Shown here: one piece after another, positions 47,583-56,102 of the stretch
Numbering within the stretch: the stretch's first letter is position 1
How the letters are laid out: each line of letters opens with the position of its first letter
Assembly (NCBI RefSeq): GCF_000411115.1
Contig: NZ_KE150242.1
Span: forward strand, 614,218-678,217
Length of the DNA: 64,000 nt
Direction of reading: 5' to 3'
Source: Capnocytophaga granulosa ATCC 51502
Lineage (GTDB): Bacteria; Bacteroidota; Bacteroidia; Flavobacteriales; Flavobacteriaceae
Notes under the pieces: generated by a model
Told to the model about the DNA's origin: nothing
Seen by the model: only the letters and a program-made list of their open reading frames with translations
Database searches by the model: none
Translations under genes and position numbers: made by a program

Positions 47583-48286
47583 ATTGGAAAGATATAAAAA
47601 TAACACAGAATAATACTTCTTTTCTATATAATGGAAATATTTTGTTCAATAAGAAATTTATAGAAGTACTAAAGTTTCATGATCCAGGACTTGCTCCTGT
47701 ATTAGATGAGAGTGGTGCTTATCATATCACTACTGAAGGAGAACCTCTTTATACTTGTAGATATAAGAGAACTTTTGGGTTCTATGATAAAAGAGCAGCT
47801 GTAATTGATGATAATAATAAATGGTTTCATATTAATGAAAAAGGAGAAAGAGTATACTCAAAAAATTTTCTATGGGTTGGTAATTATCAAGAAAATTACT
47901 GTACCGTAAGAGATGAACAAAATAAATATTATCATATTGATTTATTAGGTAATGAATTGTATATGGAGAGATATGCCTATGCAGGGGACTATAAAGATGG
48001 AATAGCTTGTGTACGTTTATATAATAATTATTTTAAACATATTGATTTACAAGGGAATTATGTTAATGATAAACAATTTATTGATTTGGGAGTGTTTCAC
48101 AAAAATTTTGCTACTGCGAGAGATTCAAAAGGATGGTTTCATATCAATAAAAAAGGAGAGGCCTTATATAATGAAAGATATTTACTTATAGAACCTTTTT
48201 ATAATGGTCATGCTTTGATTACAACATTTGAATATAAAAAGAAGATTATAAATGAAAAAGGAGAAATAGTCTTTCTTATTCCTTAA
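47579..48286 (+). CDS. WG-repeat protein
   Basis: A 235-residue soluble protein made of about seven WG-type beta repeats (for example NNKWFHINEKGERVYSKNF, QNKYYHIDLLGNELYMERY, SKGWFHINKKGEALYNERY). Such repeats form beta-propeller-like or extended binding surfaces and have no known catalysis. No signal peptide is seen, so it is probably cytosolic. As the last gene of the operon it may present or bind the substrate of the enzymes encoded upstream. Confidence 0.85.
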   Translation: MNWKDIKITQNNTSFLYNGNILFNKKFIEVLKFHDPGLAPVLDESGAYHITTEGEPLYTCRYKRTFGFYDKRAAVIDDNNKWFHINEKGERVYSKNFLWVGNYQENYCTVRDEQNKYYHIDLLGNELYMERYAYAGDYKDGIACVRLYNNYFKHIDLQGNYVNDKQFIDLGVFHKNFATARDSKGWFHINKKGEALYNERYLLIEPFYNGHALITTFEYKKKIINEKGEIVFLIP

Positions 48287-48316
48287 ATTATATTTTGTAA
48301 TTTCCTAAAAAATAAT

Positions 48317-48324
48317 TACTTTTG
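48317..48324 (+). promoter_or_regulatory. -7 promoter box for purH
   Basis: TACTTTTG, 33 bases before the ATG at 48358; it separates purH from the WG-repeat operon and overlaps the longer in-frame start at 48322, arguing against it. Confidence 0.6.
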
Positions 48325-48357
48325 TGCTCTCTTTTGTCAAACAAATCTCATAAAGTA

Positions 48358-49890
48358 ATGGAACAAAAAAAACGCATCCATTCGGCTTTGGTTTCTGTCT
48401 TTAACAAAGATGGTCTTGAGCCTATTATCCAGAAAATGAATGATTTAGGTATTGTTATGTATTCCACTGGAGGTACAGAAGCCTTTATCAAATCCCTCAA
48501 TATCCCTGTGGTAGCGGTAGAGGATATTACCCAATACCCCTCTATCCTTGGAGGAAGAGTCAAAACCCTACACCCTAAGATCTTCGGGGGTATCCTAAAC
48601 CGACAAGGTAATGCTTCTGACCAAGAACAGATGCAAACCTACGATATTCCTCAGATAGACTTAGTAATCGTGGATTTGTATCCTTTCGAGCAAACCGTTG
48701 CCAATGGGGCGAATGAACAAGATATTATTGAAAAGATTGACATAGGAGGTATCTCCCTTATCCGCGCTGCCGCTAAGAACTTCAACGATACTCTCTGTGT
48801 GTCTTCCAAAGAAGACTACCCTGCCCTGCTGAAAGTTCTCTCTGAAGGCAAAGGAGAAACTACCCTTGCCGAGAGAAAGCAGTTTGCCCTACATGCTTTT
48901 GCCACTTCTTCAAGATATGATACGGCTATTTTCAACTACTTCAATACTGATCACTCCGCCCAACTGCTCAGAGTAAGCGAAGACAAAGCACAAGTACTCC
49001 GCTATGGAGAGAATCCTCATCAGAAAGGGGTGTTCTATGGCGATTTTGATGCTCTTTTCACCAAACTACACGGCAAAGAACTCTCCTATAACAACCTCTT
49101 AGATGTAGATGCAGCGGTAAACCTTATGAGCGAATTTGCACATGAAGACCCTACCTTTGCTATTCTAAAACATAACAACACTTGTGGTATTGCCACGCGC
49201 CCTACTCTATTGGAGGCTTATAATACTGCCCTTTCCTGCGATCCTGTTTCAGCCTTTGGAGGGATTCTTATCGCCAATCACCCTATAGACAAGGCAACAG
49301 CCGAGGCCATCAACCCTCTATTTTGTGAAGTGGTAATTGCTCCTGACTATGAAAAAGAAGCTTTGGAGCTACTTGAGGGTAAGAAAAACCGTATTCTACT
49401 GGTACAAAAGCAGATCTCTTTGCCACAAACTTCCCTTCGCTCTTGCCTCAATGGCTATCTATGGCAAGATAGAGACCTTAAAACTGATGCTGTCTCCGAT
49501 ATTTCTTATGTTACAGACCAGAAACCATCGACTGAGGACTTGGAAGACCTACTTTTTGCCTCTAAGATATGCAAACACACCAAATCCAACACCATTGTAC
49601 TGGCTAAAAACAAACAACTTCTAGCCTCTGGAACAGGACAAACTAGCCGTGTGGATGCCCTCAAGCAGGCCATCGAAAAGGCTAAAGAGTTCAAGTTCTC
49701 CCTTGAGGGAGCTGTTATGGCCAGCGATGCATTCTTCCCTTTCCCTGACTGTGTGGAAATAGCTCATAACGAGGGGATTCGCAGTGTAATCCAGCCAGGA
49801 GGCTCTATCAAAGACAATCTAAGTATAGAGTACTGTAATACCCATCAAGTAGCTATGGTGATGACAGGTATACGACACTTTAAACACTAA
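48358..49890 (+). CDS. purH: Bifunctional AICAR formyltransferase/IMP cyclohydrolase
   Basis: A 510-residue enzyme for the last two steps of purine synthesis. The N-terminal cyclohydrolase (MGS-like) domain has ALVSVFNKDGLEPII, YSTGGTEAF, GGRVKTLHPKIFGGIL and IDIGGISLIRAAAKN. The C-terminal formyltransferase domain has LRYGENPHQKGVFYG, FAILKHNNTCGIATR, SDAFFPFPD and the final GGSIKD and MTGIRHFKH. Length is normal. The start is the ATG at 48358 by family alignment. Confidence 0.96.
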   Translation: MEQKKRIHSALVSVFNKDGLEPIIQKMNDLGIVMYSTGGTEAFIKSLNIPVVAVEDITQYPSILGGRVKTLHPKIFGGILNRQGNASDQEQMQTYDIPQIDLVIVDLYPFEQTVANGANEQDIIEKIDIGGISLIRAAAKNFNDTLCVSSKEDYPALLKVLSEGKGETTLAERKQFALHAFATSSRYDTAIFNYFNTDHSAQLLRVSEDKAQVLRYGENPHQKGVFYGDFDALFTKLHGKELSYNNLLDVDAAVNLMSEFAHEDPTFAILKHNNTCGIATRPTLLEAYNTALSCDPVSAFGGILIANHPIDKATAEAINPLFCEVVIAPDYEKEALELLEGKKNRILLVQKQISLPQTSLRSCLNGYLWQDRDLKTDAVSDISYVTDQKPSTEDLEDLLFASKICKHTKSNTIVLAKNKQLLASGTGQTSRVDALKQAIEKAKEFKFSLEGAVMASDAFFPFPDCVEIAHNEGIRSVIQPGGSIKDNLSIEYCNTHQVAMVMTGIRHFKH

Positions 49891-49892
49891 TG

Positions 49893-49975
49893 AAGTGAAC
49901 AGTGAAAAACGAAAAGTGAAGAGTGAAAAGTGGATAGCCGCTTTTCACTCTTCACTTTTCGTTATTCACTTAATA
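49893..49975. repeat. Heptamer array with 23-bp perfect inverted repeat
   Basis: Units GTGAACA, GTGAAAA, GTGAAGA recur every 7 bases. The segment at 49908-49930 (starting AACGAAAAGTGAAGAGTG) is the exact reverse complement of 49941-49963, with a 10-base loop. The right arm ends on the pyrD stop codon (49962-49964). It lies between convergent purH and pyrD and may terminate both. Confidence 0.85.
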
Positions 49976-50978
49976 AGGCTTTGTTGATGCGCTTAATTAG
50001 TGCGGGGCCTTCGTAGATAAAGCCTGTGAAGAGTTGTACTAAGCTCGCCCCTGCATGGAGTTTCTCTAGAGCATCTTCTGGGGAGTGTATGCCTCCGACC
50101 CCTATGATAGGGAAACTATGGCCACTCTTCTCGGCTAAGAAACGTATCACCTCAGTAGAGCGCTTGGTTAAGGGTTTGCCACTGAGACCTCCTGTTTCTA
50201 CCCTGTTAGGCGATGCCAATCCGTCTCTGCTTATGGTAGTATTGGTTGCTATGACCCCTGCTATGGAGGTTTGTTTTACTATGTCTATAATATCCAATAG
50301 CTGTTCGTCCGTAAGGTCTGGAGCTATTTTCAGTAATATAGGTTTGGGCTTGGGGAGTTTTCCGTTAGCCTCTTGCAAGAGTGTCAGTAGCTTCTGTAGT
50401 GGTTCTTTTTCTTGTAGAGAACGCAGATTAGGTGTATTGGGAGAGCTGACATTTACCACAAAATAATCCACATAAGGAGCTAATTGTCCAAAGCAATAGA
50501 GATAATCCTCATGAGCCTTCTCATTCTCTGTCCATTTGTTCTTTCCTATATTCCCCCCTATGATCACCTGTTTGTTCTTCTTTAGTCGGGCAATAATTGC
50601 CTCTACTCCGTCGTTATTAAAGCCCATACGGTTGATAATCCCTTTGTCCTCTACCAAGCGGAATAAGCGCTTACGAGGATTTCCAGGTTGGGGCTTAGGT
50701 GTTACGGTACCTATCTCTATAAAGCCAAAACCAAGGGAAGAAAGTTCTGAGAAAAGCTCTGCATTCTTATCCAATCCTGCTGCTAGACCGACAGGATTGG
50801 GAAACTTAATTCCGAACACCTCTCGCTCCAATCGCTTGTCCTTTAGCTGATAACGAGCCCTCAGAAGAGCGGGAACCAGCGGAATACGATTGACAAACTT
50901 GAGCCAACCAAAGGTAAAATGATGTACCTTCTCTGGGTCAAAGAGAAATAATAAGGGGCGAATAATACGCTTATACAT
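49962..50978 (-). CDS. pyrD: Dihydroorotate dehydrogenase (quinone), class 2
   Basis: A 338-residue FMN enzyme that oxidises dihydroorotate to orotate in pyrimidine synthesis, passing electrons to membrane quinone. The N-terminal amphipathic helix ([20 protein letters not shown]) is the membrane-binding part that defines class 2. Further motifs are [33 protein letters not shown] with the catalytic Ser, [24 protein letters not shown] and [16 protein letters not shown]. Length is normal. Confidence 0.96.
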   Translation of the reverse strand: MYKRIIRPLLFLFDPEKVHHFTFGWLKFVNRIPLVPALLRARYQLKDKRLEREVFGIKFPNPVGLAAGLDKNAELFSELSSLGFGFIEIGTVTPKPQPGNPRKRLFRLVEDKGIINRMGFNNDGVEAIIARLKKNKQVIIGGNIGKNKWTENEKAHEDYLYCFGQLAPYVDYFVVNVSSPNTPNLRSLQEKEPLQKLLTLLQEANGKLPKPKPILLKIAPDLTDEQLLDIIDIVKQTSIAGVIATNTTISRDGLASPNRVETGGLSGKPLTKRSTEVIRFLAEKSGHSFPIIGVGGIHSPEDALEKLHAGASLVQLFTGFIYEGPALIKRINKALLSE

Positions 50979-50992
50979 GGTGATTTTTATTG

Positions 50993-51000
50993 CAAATATA
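50993..51000 (-). promoter_or_regulatory. -7 promoter box for pyrD
   Basis: TATATTTG on the minus strand, 15 bases before the start codon. Confidence 0.55.
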
Positions 51001-51057
51001 CAATTTTTAGTTGAATTTTTACCTGTTTTTCTGCTTTTTTTCTTGGGAAAAAAGCAG

Positions 51058-51065
51058 TAACTTTG
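51058..51065 (+). promoter_or_regulatory. -7 promoter box for the ZIP transporter
   Basis: TAACTTTG, 37 bases before the ATG at 51103. Confidence 0.6.
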
Positions 51066-51102
51066 CCCCCTTGAAACAAATGCTTATACTAAGCTACAAG
51101 CT

Positions 51103-51840
51103 ATGAAAAATTATCTACTTCCTTTCCTCTCCATTATCATAGGAGTTTGCTTGGTTCTATGGATAAAACCCAATAATAAGAGTCGTATCAAGCTACTTTT
51201 GGCCTTTAGTGGGGCTTTTCTTTTGGGTATGACAGTCTTTACGCTTATTCCAGAGATCTATCATGCAGTATTTGAGAGTGATTCTTCCCTACATACAGCC
51301 GATTTGGATGAGGCACACACCCATGACGTTGGAAAGACAATAGGTATATGGATTATTATAGGGATTCTCTTGCAGATTGTCTTAGAGTTTTTCTCTCATG
51401 GTGCCGAACATGGCCACTTCCACTCCCCTGCCAAGGGACTAAGAACCCAATTCCCTTGGGGGCTTTTCATCAGCCTAAGTATTCACTCTATTCTAGAGGG
51501 CTTTCCCTTACATGCCCACAGCAATATGGTGTATGGCATCTTTATCCATCACCTGCCTATCGCCATGGTACTGACTATTTTCTTTTTGGATTCGGGTATA
51601 GGTACGAAGAAAACACTTATTTTCCTCTTCCTTTTCTCTCTAATGACTCCTTTTGGCGCTTTCTTAGCCAATACAGTACCCCAATTAGTGGCCTATCATA
51701 CGCAAATGAGTGCCATTGTCATAGGTATTTTTCTACATATCTCCTCAGTAATCCTCTTTGAAACCTCCGAGAATCACCATTTCAACTACCTAAAACTAGG
51801 TGTGATTGTACTGGGATTTGCACTGGCATACCCTTTATAA
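51103..51840 (+). CDS. ZIP-family divalent metal transporter
   Basis: A 245-residue membrane protein with about eight helices. A histidine-containing loop (SSLHTADLDEAHTHDVG) and another His-rich segment (FSHGAEHGHFHSPAKG) lie between helices. The core helix pair has SLSIHSILEGFPLHAHSN and IFIHHLPIAMVLTIFF, which carry the metal-binding His and Glu residues of ZIP transporters. It likely moves zinc, or iron or manganese, into the cytosol. Single gene with its own promoter box. Confidence 0.88.
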   Translation: MKNYLLPFLSIIIGVCLVLWIKPNNKSRIKLLLAFSGAFLLGMTVFTLIPEIYHAVFESDSSLHTADLDEAHTHDVGKTIGIWIIIGILLQIVLEFFSHGAEHGHFHSPAKGLRTQFPWGLFISLSIHSILEGFPLHAHSNMVYGIFIHHLPIAMVLTIFFLDSGIGTKKTLIFLFLFSLMTPFGAFLANTVPQLVAYHTQMSAIVIGIFLHISSVILFETSENHHFNYLKLGVIVLGFALAYPL

Positions 51841-51872
51841 AAATAAAAAGTAAAAGGTAAAAAGTAAAGAAT
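51841..51872. repeat. Heptamer array after the ZIP gene
   Basis: AAAAAGT/AAAAGGT/AAAAAGT/AAAGAAT units with a 7-base period begin at the stop codon. Confidence 0.65.
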
Positions 51873-51959
51873 GTACTCTTATAGTCAATCATATTTAGAA
51901 TGCGAATAAAATGCGAATAAATAAGGCAAGGGGTTCATTCCTAATTCGCTCTCTTTCAA

Positions 51960-51979
51960 GGGCTAATTGCCATTAGCCC
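51960..51979. repeat. 8-bp hairpin in the 51841-52218 gap
   Basis: GGGCTAAT (51960-51967) pairs with ATTAGCCC (51972-51979), with a 4-base loop, in the gap between convergent genes. Confidence 0.6.
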
Positions 51980-52072
51980 CTACACCTGCTCATGCTAATT
52001 TTTCGCAAACCATTTCTGTTTGACTATAATTTGAATTAATAGTTAAAAAATATCTGTATAATCTAATTCGTT

Positions 52073-52164
52073 AAGACGCAATAAATTGCGTCTCTACGGA
52101 TGACTACGCTAATCAGGAATTGTCTTAGCCAGCGTTAGGGTAGAGACGCAATTTATTGCGTCTT
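52073..52164. repeat. Nested inverted repeat, 25-bp arms that are themselves palindromes
   Basis: AAGACGCAATAAATTGCGTC... (52073-52097) and its exact reverse complement (52140-52164) flank a 42-base core. Each arm alone contains GACGCAAT-AA-ATTGCGTC, so either can form its own hairpin. The core has a further weak pair, ACGCTAA...TTAGCCAGCGT. It resembles REP/BIME-type or miniature mobile elements. Apart from this, the hairpin at 51960 and heptamer arrays, I see no gene in the 378-base gap. Confidence 0.85.
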
Positions 52165-52218
52165 AGAAAGTCAGTGAATAATATTTTAACTATTGATTCG
52201 CTTTTTTCCTTTTATCTT

Positions 52219-53166
52219 TTACTTTATTCTGACGAGTTCTACGTCAAAGATTAAAGCAGCATTGGGAGGGATCACACCCCCTGCTCCTTGTGAGCCGTAG
52301 GCCAAATCTGAAGGAATCACAAGGCGCGCCTTATCACCCTCACTAAGCAGAAGGATACCTTCGTCCCAACCTTCTATCACCTGGCCTACCCCTACGGTAA
52401 AGTTGAGCGGCTGGCCACGATAGAGAGAGGAGTCAAACACCTTACCATCCAAGAGCATTCCTGTGTAATGTACGGCCACTTGATCACCCTTTTTAGCCTT
52501 CTTGCCATTTCCTTTTTCAGTAATTTTATAGAAAAGACCAGAGGGGGTTTTGTCAAAACCTTCCGTATGTTTGGCCAAAGCCTCCTGTTGTTTGCGTTTT
52601 TCAGCCTCTATACGTTGTTGTTTTTCTGCGTTAAACTTCTGGAAAGCAGCAAGCGCATCCCACTCTTGAGCCTCTTTGCCTACTCGGATAATCTTCACTG
52701 ACTCTATTTTGTCGTTTTGGGCAATGCTATCTACCACATTTTGCCCCTCTACTACATAGCCGAATACTGTATGTTTGTTGTCCAGGTGAGGTGTAGCTCG
52801 GTGAGTAATAAAGAACTGACTTCCGTTGGTACCAGGCCCTGCATTGGCCATGGAGAGAATACCTGCACGGTCATGCTTTAGGTCTGGGTGGAACTCATCG
52901 TCAAAGCGGTAACCAGGGGTACCTGTACCTGTCCCTAAGGGGCAGCCCCCTTGTATCATAAAGTCGGCAATGACACGGTGGAACTTCAGTCCATCGTAGA
53001 AAGGCACGCCCGCTGCCTTGGCGTTGTTCTTCATTTTCCCTTCTGCTAAAGCTACAAAATTAGCCACTGTAGCAGGGGTTTTCTCATAAGTCAGGCGAAG
53101 GAGTATATCTCCCTTAGCCGTATGGATTTGTGCATAAATCCCGTTCTCTAATTTGTTTATATCCAT
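52219..53166 (-). CDS. Cyclophilin-FKBP fusion peptidyl-prolyl isomerase
   Basis: A 315-residue protein with two complete and unrelated prolyl isomerase domains. Residues 1-165 are a cyclophilin ([39 protein letters not shown]). A charged helical linker rich in Glu, Lys and Gln (about 175-200) follows. Residues 205-315 are an FKBP ([58 protein letters not shown]). No signal peptide is seen, so it is probably cytosolic and helps protein folding. It follows the TauE/SafE gene by 12 bases. Confidence 0.93.
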   Translation of the reverse strand: MDINKLENGIYAQIHTAKGDILLRLTYEKTPATVANFVALAEGKMKNNAKAAGVPFYDGLKFHRVIADFMIQGGCPLGTGTGTPGYRFDDEFHPDLKHDRAGILSMANAGPGTNGSQFFITHRATPHLDNKHTVFGYVVEGQNVVDSIAQNDKIESVKIIRVGKEAQEWDALAAFQKFNAEKQQRIEAEKRKQQEALAKHTEGFDKTPSGLFYKITEKGNGKKAKKGDQVAVHYTGMLLDGKVFDSSLYRGQPLNFTVGVGQVIEGWDEGILLLSEGDKARLVIPSDLAYGSQGAGGVIPPNAALIFDVELVRIK

Positions 53167-53178
53167 AAGACAAATATT

Positions 53179-54114
53179 TTAAAAAATAGCTTTGTAAATA
53201 GTAGTAAGCCCCATGAAGATAATCAGGGCACCTATAATAAAGAAAATCTTCCTTGTGTGGAGCTTGGAGGTAACCAAGGCCGAAACAGGTGCTGTGAGCA
53301 CTCCCCCTATGATAAGCCCCAAGGCAATACGCCAGTTAATCGCTTCTGGCACGGTGATAAAGATAAGAGTACTGACCACTGTAATGGCAAAATTGGTAAA
53401 GGTAGAAACCCCTATCACATAGCGAGGTGTATGCCCATTCTTGATAAAAGCACTGGTAACCAATGGCCCCCAGCCTCCTCCGGTGAAAGCATCCACGAAA
53501 CCTGCAAATAAGCCCAAAGGTATAGTTCTCACTTGCTTATTCTCGACTTTCCCACGAACCCCATTATAAAGAATCTTAACCCCTAAGATAATGGTATAAA
53601 TGGCAATAAATGGCTTGGTGAACTTAGCCCAGCGGCTCCCCTCATCACCGAGATATAGCAGCAATAAGGCACCCAATATAGTCCCCGCGATAGCAGGTAC
53701 TAAGAGCCTTTTGATCAGCTCCTTATCCATATTCTTGAGCTTAAAATGGCTGATGCTCCCAGCCGCTGAGGTAATGGTTTCGGAAGCATGAATACTGCCA
53801 CTGATAGCGCGTGGGTCTACATTCATCATCAGCAAAACAGTTGCACAGATCACCCCATAGCCCATACCCATGGAGCCTGCTACAATCTCCGCTCCACAGC
53901 CTGCCAATATCATCCAATAAAACAAATAGTTATCTTGAGCTAAATAGTTTTTCAAAGGGACAAAGGTCTCGGCTGTATATATAGTATAAAGGGTAATGGT
54001 CAATAAAAGGAAAAAGGTTAAAAACAAAAATAAGCGATTCCGTTTCTGTCGCTTAAGCGAATAGGGCTGTGCCACAACGGTTTCGTTAGTTTCATTTTTA
54101 TTAAATTCTTTCAT
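53179..54114 (-). CDS. TauE/SafE (TSUP) family membrane transporter
   Basis: A 311-residue protein with about eight membrane helices. Paired signatures are GAEIVAGSMGMGYGVICATV and GLFAGFVDAFTGGGWGPLVT, the internal repeat of the TSUP family, which exports sulfite, sulfonates or other small anions. The frame is open to 54204, but the -7 box TACCTTTG at 54150-54157 places the start at the ATG at 54114 (MKEFNKNETNE). The actual substrate is unknown. Confidence 0.87.
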   Translation of the reverse strand: MKEFNKNETNETVVAQPYSLKRQKRNRLFLFLTFFLLLTITLYTIYTAETFVPLKNYLAQDNYLFYWMILAGCGAEIVAGSMGMGYGVICATVLLMMNVDPRAISGSIHASETITSAAGSISHFKLKNMDKELIKRLLVPAIAGTILGALLLLYLGDEGSRWAKFTKPFIAIYTIILGVKILYNGVRGKVENKQVRTIPLGLFAGFVDAFTGGGWGPLVTSAFIKNGHTPRYVIGVSTFTNFAITVVSTLIFITVPEAINWRIALGLIIGGVLTAPVSALVTSKLHTRKIFFIIGALIIFMGLTTIYKAIF

Positions 54115-54149
54115 GTATGATACAATTATAAGGTCGCTGAAACAAAGGG

Positions 54150-54157
54150 CAAAGGTA
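54150..54157 (-). promoter_or_regulatory. -7 promoter box for the TauE/SafE gene
   Basis: TACCTTTG on the minus strand, 36 bases before the ATG at 54114. It excludes the longer start. Confidence 0.6.
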
Positions 54158-54231
54158 TAACTTTTTTTTATAACCATAAAGCAATAACAATTATTTTTCA
54201 GCAAACACTCTCCTATATCAAAAAAAATACG

Positions 54232-54239
54232 TACTTTTG
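54232..54239 (+). promoter_or_regulatory. -7 promoter box for phoH
   Basis: TACTTTTG, 25 bases before the TTG start at 54264. It supports this non-ATG start. Confidence 0.6.
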
Positions 54240-54263
54240 ACCTAAATTATAAGACTTAGACTT

Positions 54264-55223
54264 TTGAACCAAAGAACCCTTGTTTTAGACGTAAATCCGC
54301 AGGCTTTCTTCGGAGAGCAAAATAGTACAATTGAACTGCTAAAGACCTATTTCCCAAAAATAAAGATTGTTGCCCGTGGCAATGAGATACATATTTTTGG
54401 AGAAGAGGCGCTGCTTGACGAGTTTGAAAAACGATTGGGACAGCTCATCCAGCATTTTGAGAAATACAATCACTTAGACAAAAATACTATAGAGCGTATT
54501 CTCTTCTCAGATACGGGTTTGCTCCCCTCTACCCTACTGGATAAGGACTTTATCGTACATGGAGTAAAAGGGAAAATCATTCGTGCCCAAACGCCCAACC
54601 AACAGAAGTTATTGGAGCTTATCAGCAAGAACGATATGGTCTTTGCCATAGGCCCAGCGGGTACAGGTAAGACCTATACGAGTGTAGCGCTAGCTGTCAG
54701 AGCCCTGAAAGATAAGCAGGTAAAGCGTATCATCCTCACCCGTCCTGCAGTGGAGGCAGGGGAAAACCTCGGTTTTCTCCCTGGGGATCTCAAGGACAAG
54801 CTGGATCCTTATATGCAGCCCCTCTATGATGCACTGATGGATATGATCCCCTTTGATAAGCTCAATTCGTTTATTGAAAATGGTACCATACAAATTGCTC
54901 CCTTAGCCTTTATGCGAGGGCGTACCTTGGACAACGCCTTTGTCATCTTGGACGAGGCACAGAACACCACTTATGTACAGATGAAGATGTTTCTCACACG
55001 TATGGGGAAAAATGCTAAGTTCATCATCACAGGAGACCCAGGACAGATAGACCTACCGAGAAAAACCGCCAGTGGGCTTTCGGAGGCCCTACGCATCATC
55101 AAAGGAATCAAGGGCATAGGTACGTTATGGCTTGATGACAAGGATGTGGTACGCCATCCCTTGGTCAAGGAGATTATCAATGCTTATACCCGCGCCGAGA
55201 AAGAGGAGAGGGAAGAAGATTAA
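54264..55223 (+). CDS. phoH: PhoH family ATPase
   Basis: A 319-residue P-loop ATPase of the PhoH/RNA helicase-like type. An N-terminal KH-like part is followed by Walker A FAIGPAGTGKTYTSVALAVR near residue 132, RPAVEAGENLGFLPGDLKDK, FVILDEAQNTT (Walker B) near 232 and ITGDPGQIDLP. PhoH proteins are linked to RNA metabolism, and the family includes phosphate-starvation genes in other bacteria. The start is a TTG (54264) in good position to the promoter box, with conserved residues from the second codon on. The 3' end overlaps tadA by 4 bases, tail to tail. Confidence 0.92.
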   Translation: MNQRTLVLDVNPQAFFGEQNSTIELLKTYFPKIKIVARGNEIHIFGEEALLDEFEKRLGQLIQHFEKYNHLDKNTIERILFSDTGLLPSTLLDKDFIVHGVKGKIIRAQTPNQQKLLELISKNDMVFAIGPAGTGKTYTSVALAVRALKDKQVKRIILTRPAVEAGENLGFLPGDLKDKLDPYMQPLYDALMDMIPFDKLNSFIENGTIQIAPLAFMRGRTLDNAFVILDEAQNTTYVQMKMFLTRMGKNAKFIITGDPGQIDLPRKTASGLSEALRIIKGIKGIGTLWLDDKDVVRHPLVKEIINAYTRAEKEEREED

Positions 55224-55660
55224 AGTCGTTTTTGGTCGAAAAAGGCTTTGACCAATTGACTACATTCGTCCTGCAAGACTCCTTGAACAACCTCGGTGCG
55301 AGGATGCAATAGCTCACCATGGAGGTGATAACCCCGCTTGGCATCGGAAGCCCCATAGACCACACGGCCTATTTGGCTCCAATAGAGTGCCCCTGCACAC
55401 ATCACACAAGGCTCAAGGGTTACATAGAGCGTACAGTCCTTGAGGTACTTCCCCCCAAGGTATTCACTGGCTGAGGTGATGGCTTGTATTTCGGCATGAG
55501 CAGTAACATCGTGGAGTAGCTCAGTGAGGTTGTGCGCCTTGGCGATAATCTTTTCATTTACAGTGATAATAGCCCCTACGGGTATCTCGCCTGCTTCAAA
55601 GGCTTTTTCTGCCTCTTGCAGGGCTTTTTGCATAAAATATTCGTCTTTGTTAATTGTCAT
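55220..55660 (-). CDS. tadA: tRNA-adenosine deaminase (TadA-type)
   Basis: A 146-residue zinc deaminase. The motif HAEIQAITSA (His and Glu of the active site near residue 52) and PCVMCAGALYWSQIGRVVYG (the two zinc Cys near residues 82-85) define it. TadA converts A34 to inosine in tRNA-Arg(ACG); some relatives deaminate guanine or cytosine instead. DAKRGY and the length agree with TadA. It begins MTINKDEYFMQKAL. Confidence 0.88.
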   Translation of the reverse strand: MTINKDEYFMQKALQEAEKAFEAGEIPVGAIITVNEKIIAKAHNLTELLHDVTAHAEIQAITSASEYLGGKYLKDCTLYVTLEPCVMCAGALYWSQIGRVVYGASDAKRGYHLHGELLHPRTEVVQGVLQDECSQLVKAFFDQKRL

Positions 55661-55785
55661 TTGTTAATGGTTAATGATTAATGATTAATGCCAATAATGA
55701 TTAATGGTTAATGCCAATAATGATTAATGATTAATGATTAATGTCAATAATGATTAATGATTAATGTCAATAATGATTAATGATT
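55660..55785. repeat. Long heptamer repeat array
   Basis: About 17 units such as TTAATGG, TTAATGA, TTAATGC and CAATAAT follow each other with a 7-base period, beginning just upstream of the tadA start codon. This is the longest such array in the window. Confidence 0.85.
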
Positions 55786-56040
55786 TAAATTTCGCAAGTT
55801 CTGTAACTTATTGATATTCAAAAACCTCCCCCTACCCCCTCCAAAGGGGGAATGAGATAGTTTTTGATTCTCAAGGAGTTAGAGAGAGGACATTTTCCAG
55901 ATTGATAGACAATTTTTATCTTTTTCAACGAATTTATTCCCCCTCTCGGAGGGGGCAAGGGGGAGGTTTTTTTGCAATATATTGATTATTAATCAATTAT
56001 AAACCTAATTATAATCTAAAAATGACTTGCGAAACTTAAA
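55784..56040. mobile_element. Possible 257-bp MITE-like element with nested inverted repeats
   Basis: Outer arms TTTAAATTTCGCAAGT (55784-55799) and ACTTGCGAAACTTAAA (56025-56040) are inverted with one mismatch. An inner pair (55820-55853 and 55936-55973) of about 33 bp is G/C-rich and also inverted: AAAAACCTCCCCCT... against ...AGGGGGAGGTTTTTTT. No coding frame of note lies inside. Such elements are typically non-autonomous and moved by a transposase elsewhere. I saw no clear target-site duplication. With the flanking heptamers it fills the 442-base gap 55661-56102. Confidence 0.6.
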
Positions 56041-56069
56041 TTAATGACTTATGCTCATACTATTATACT

Positions 56070-56102
56070 TGAATTGACAATTGACAATTAACAATTATAC
56101 TT
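56070..56102. repeat. Short heptamer array before yraN
   Basis: TTGACAA, TTGACAA, TTAACAA, TTATACT units with a 7-base period end at the yraN start codon. Confidence 0.6.

Noticed and set aside
48009-48191. 60-codon frame inside the WG-repeat gene
   Set aside because: Same-strand shadow in another frame, rich in Ile/Leu from AT-rich DNA, no start context.
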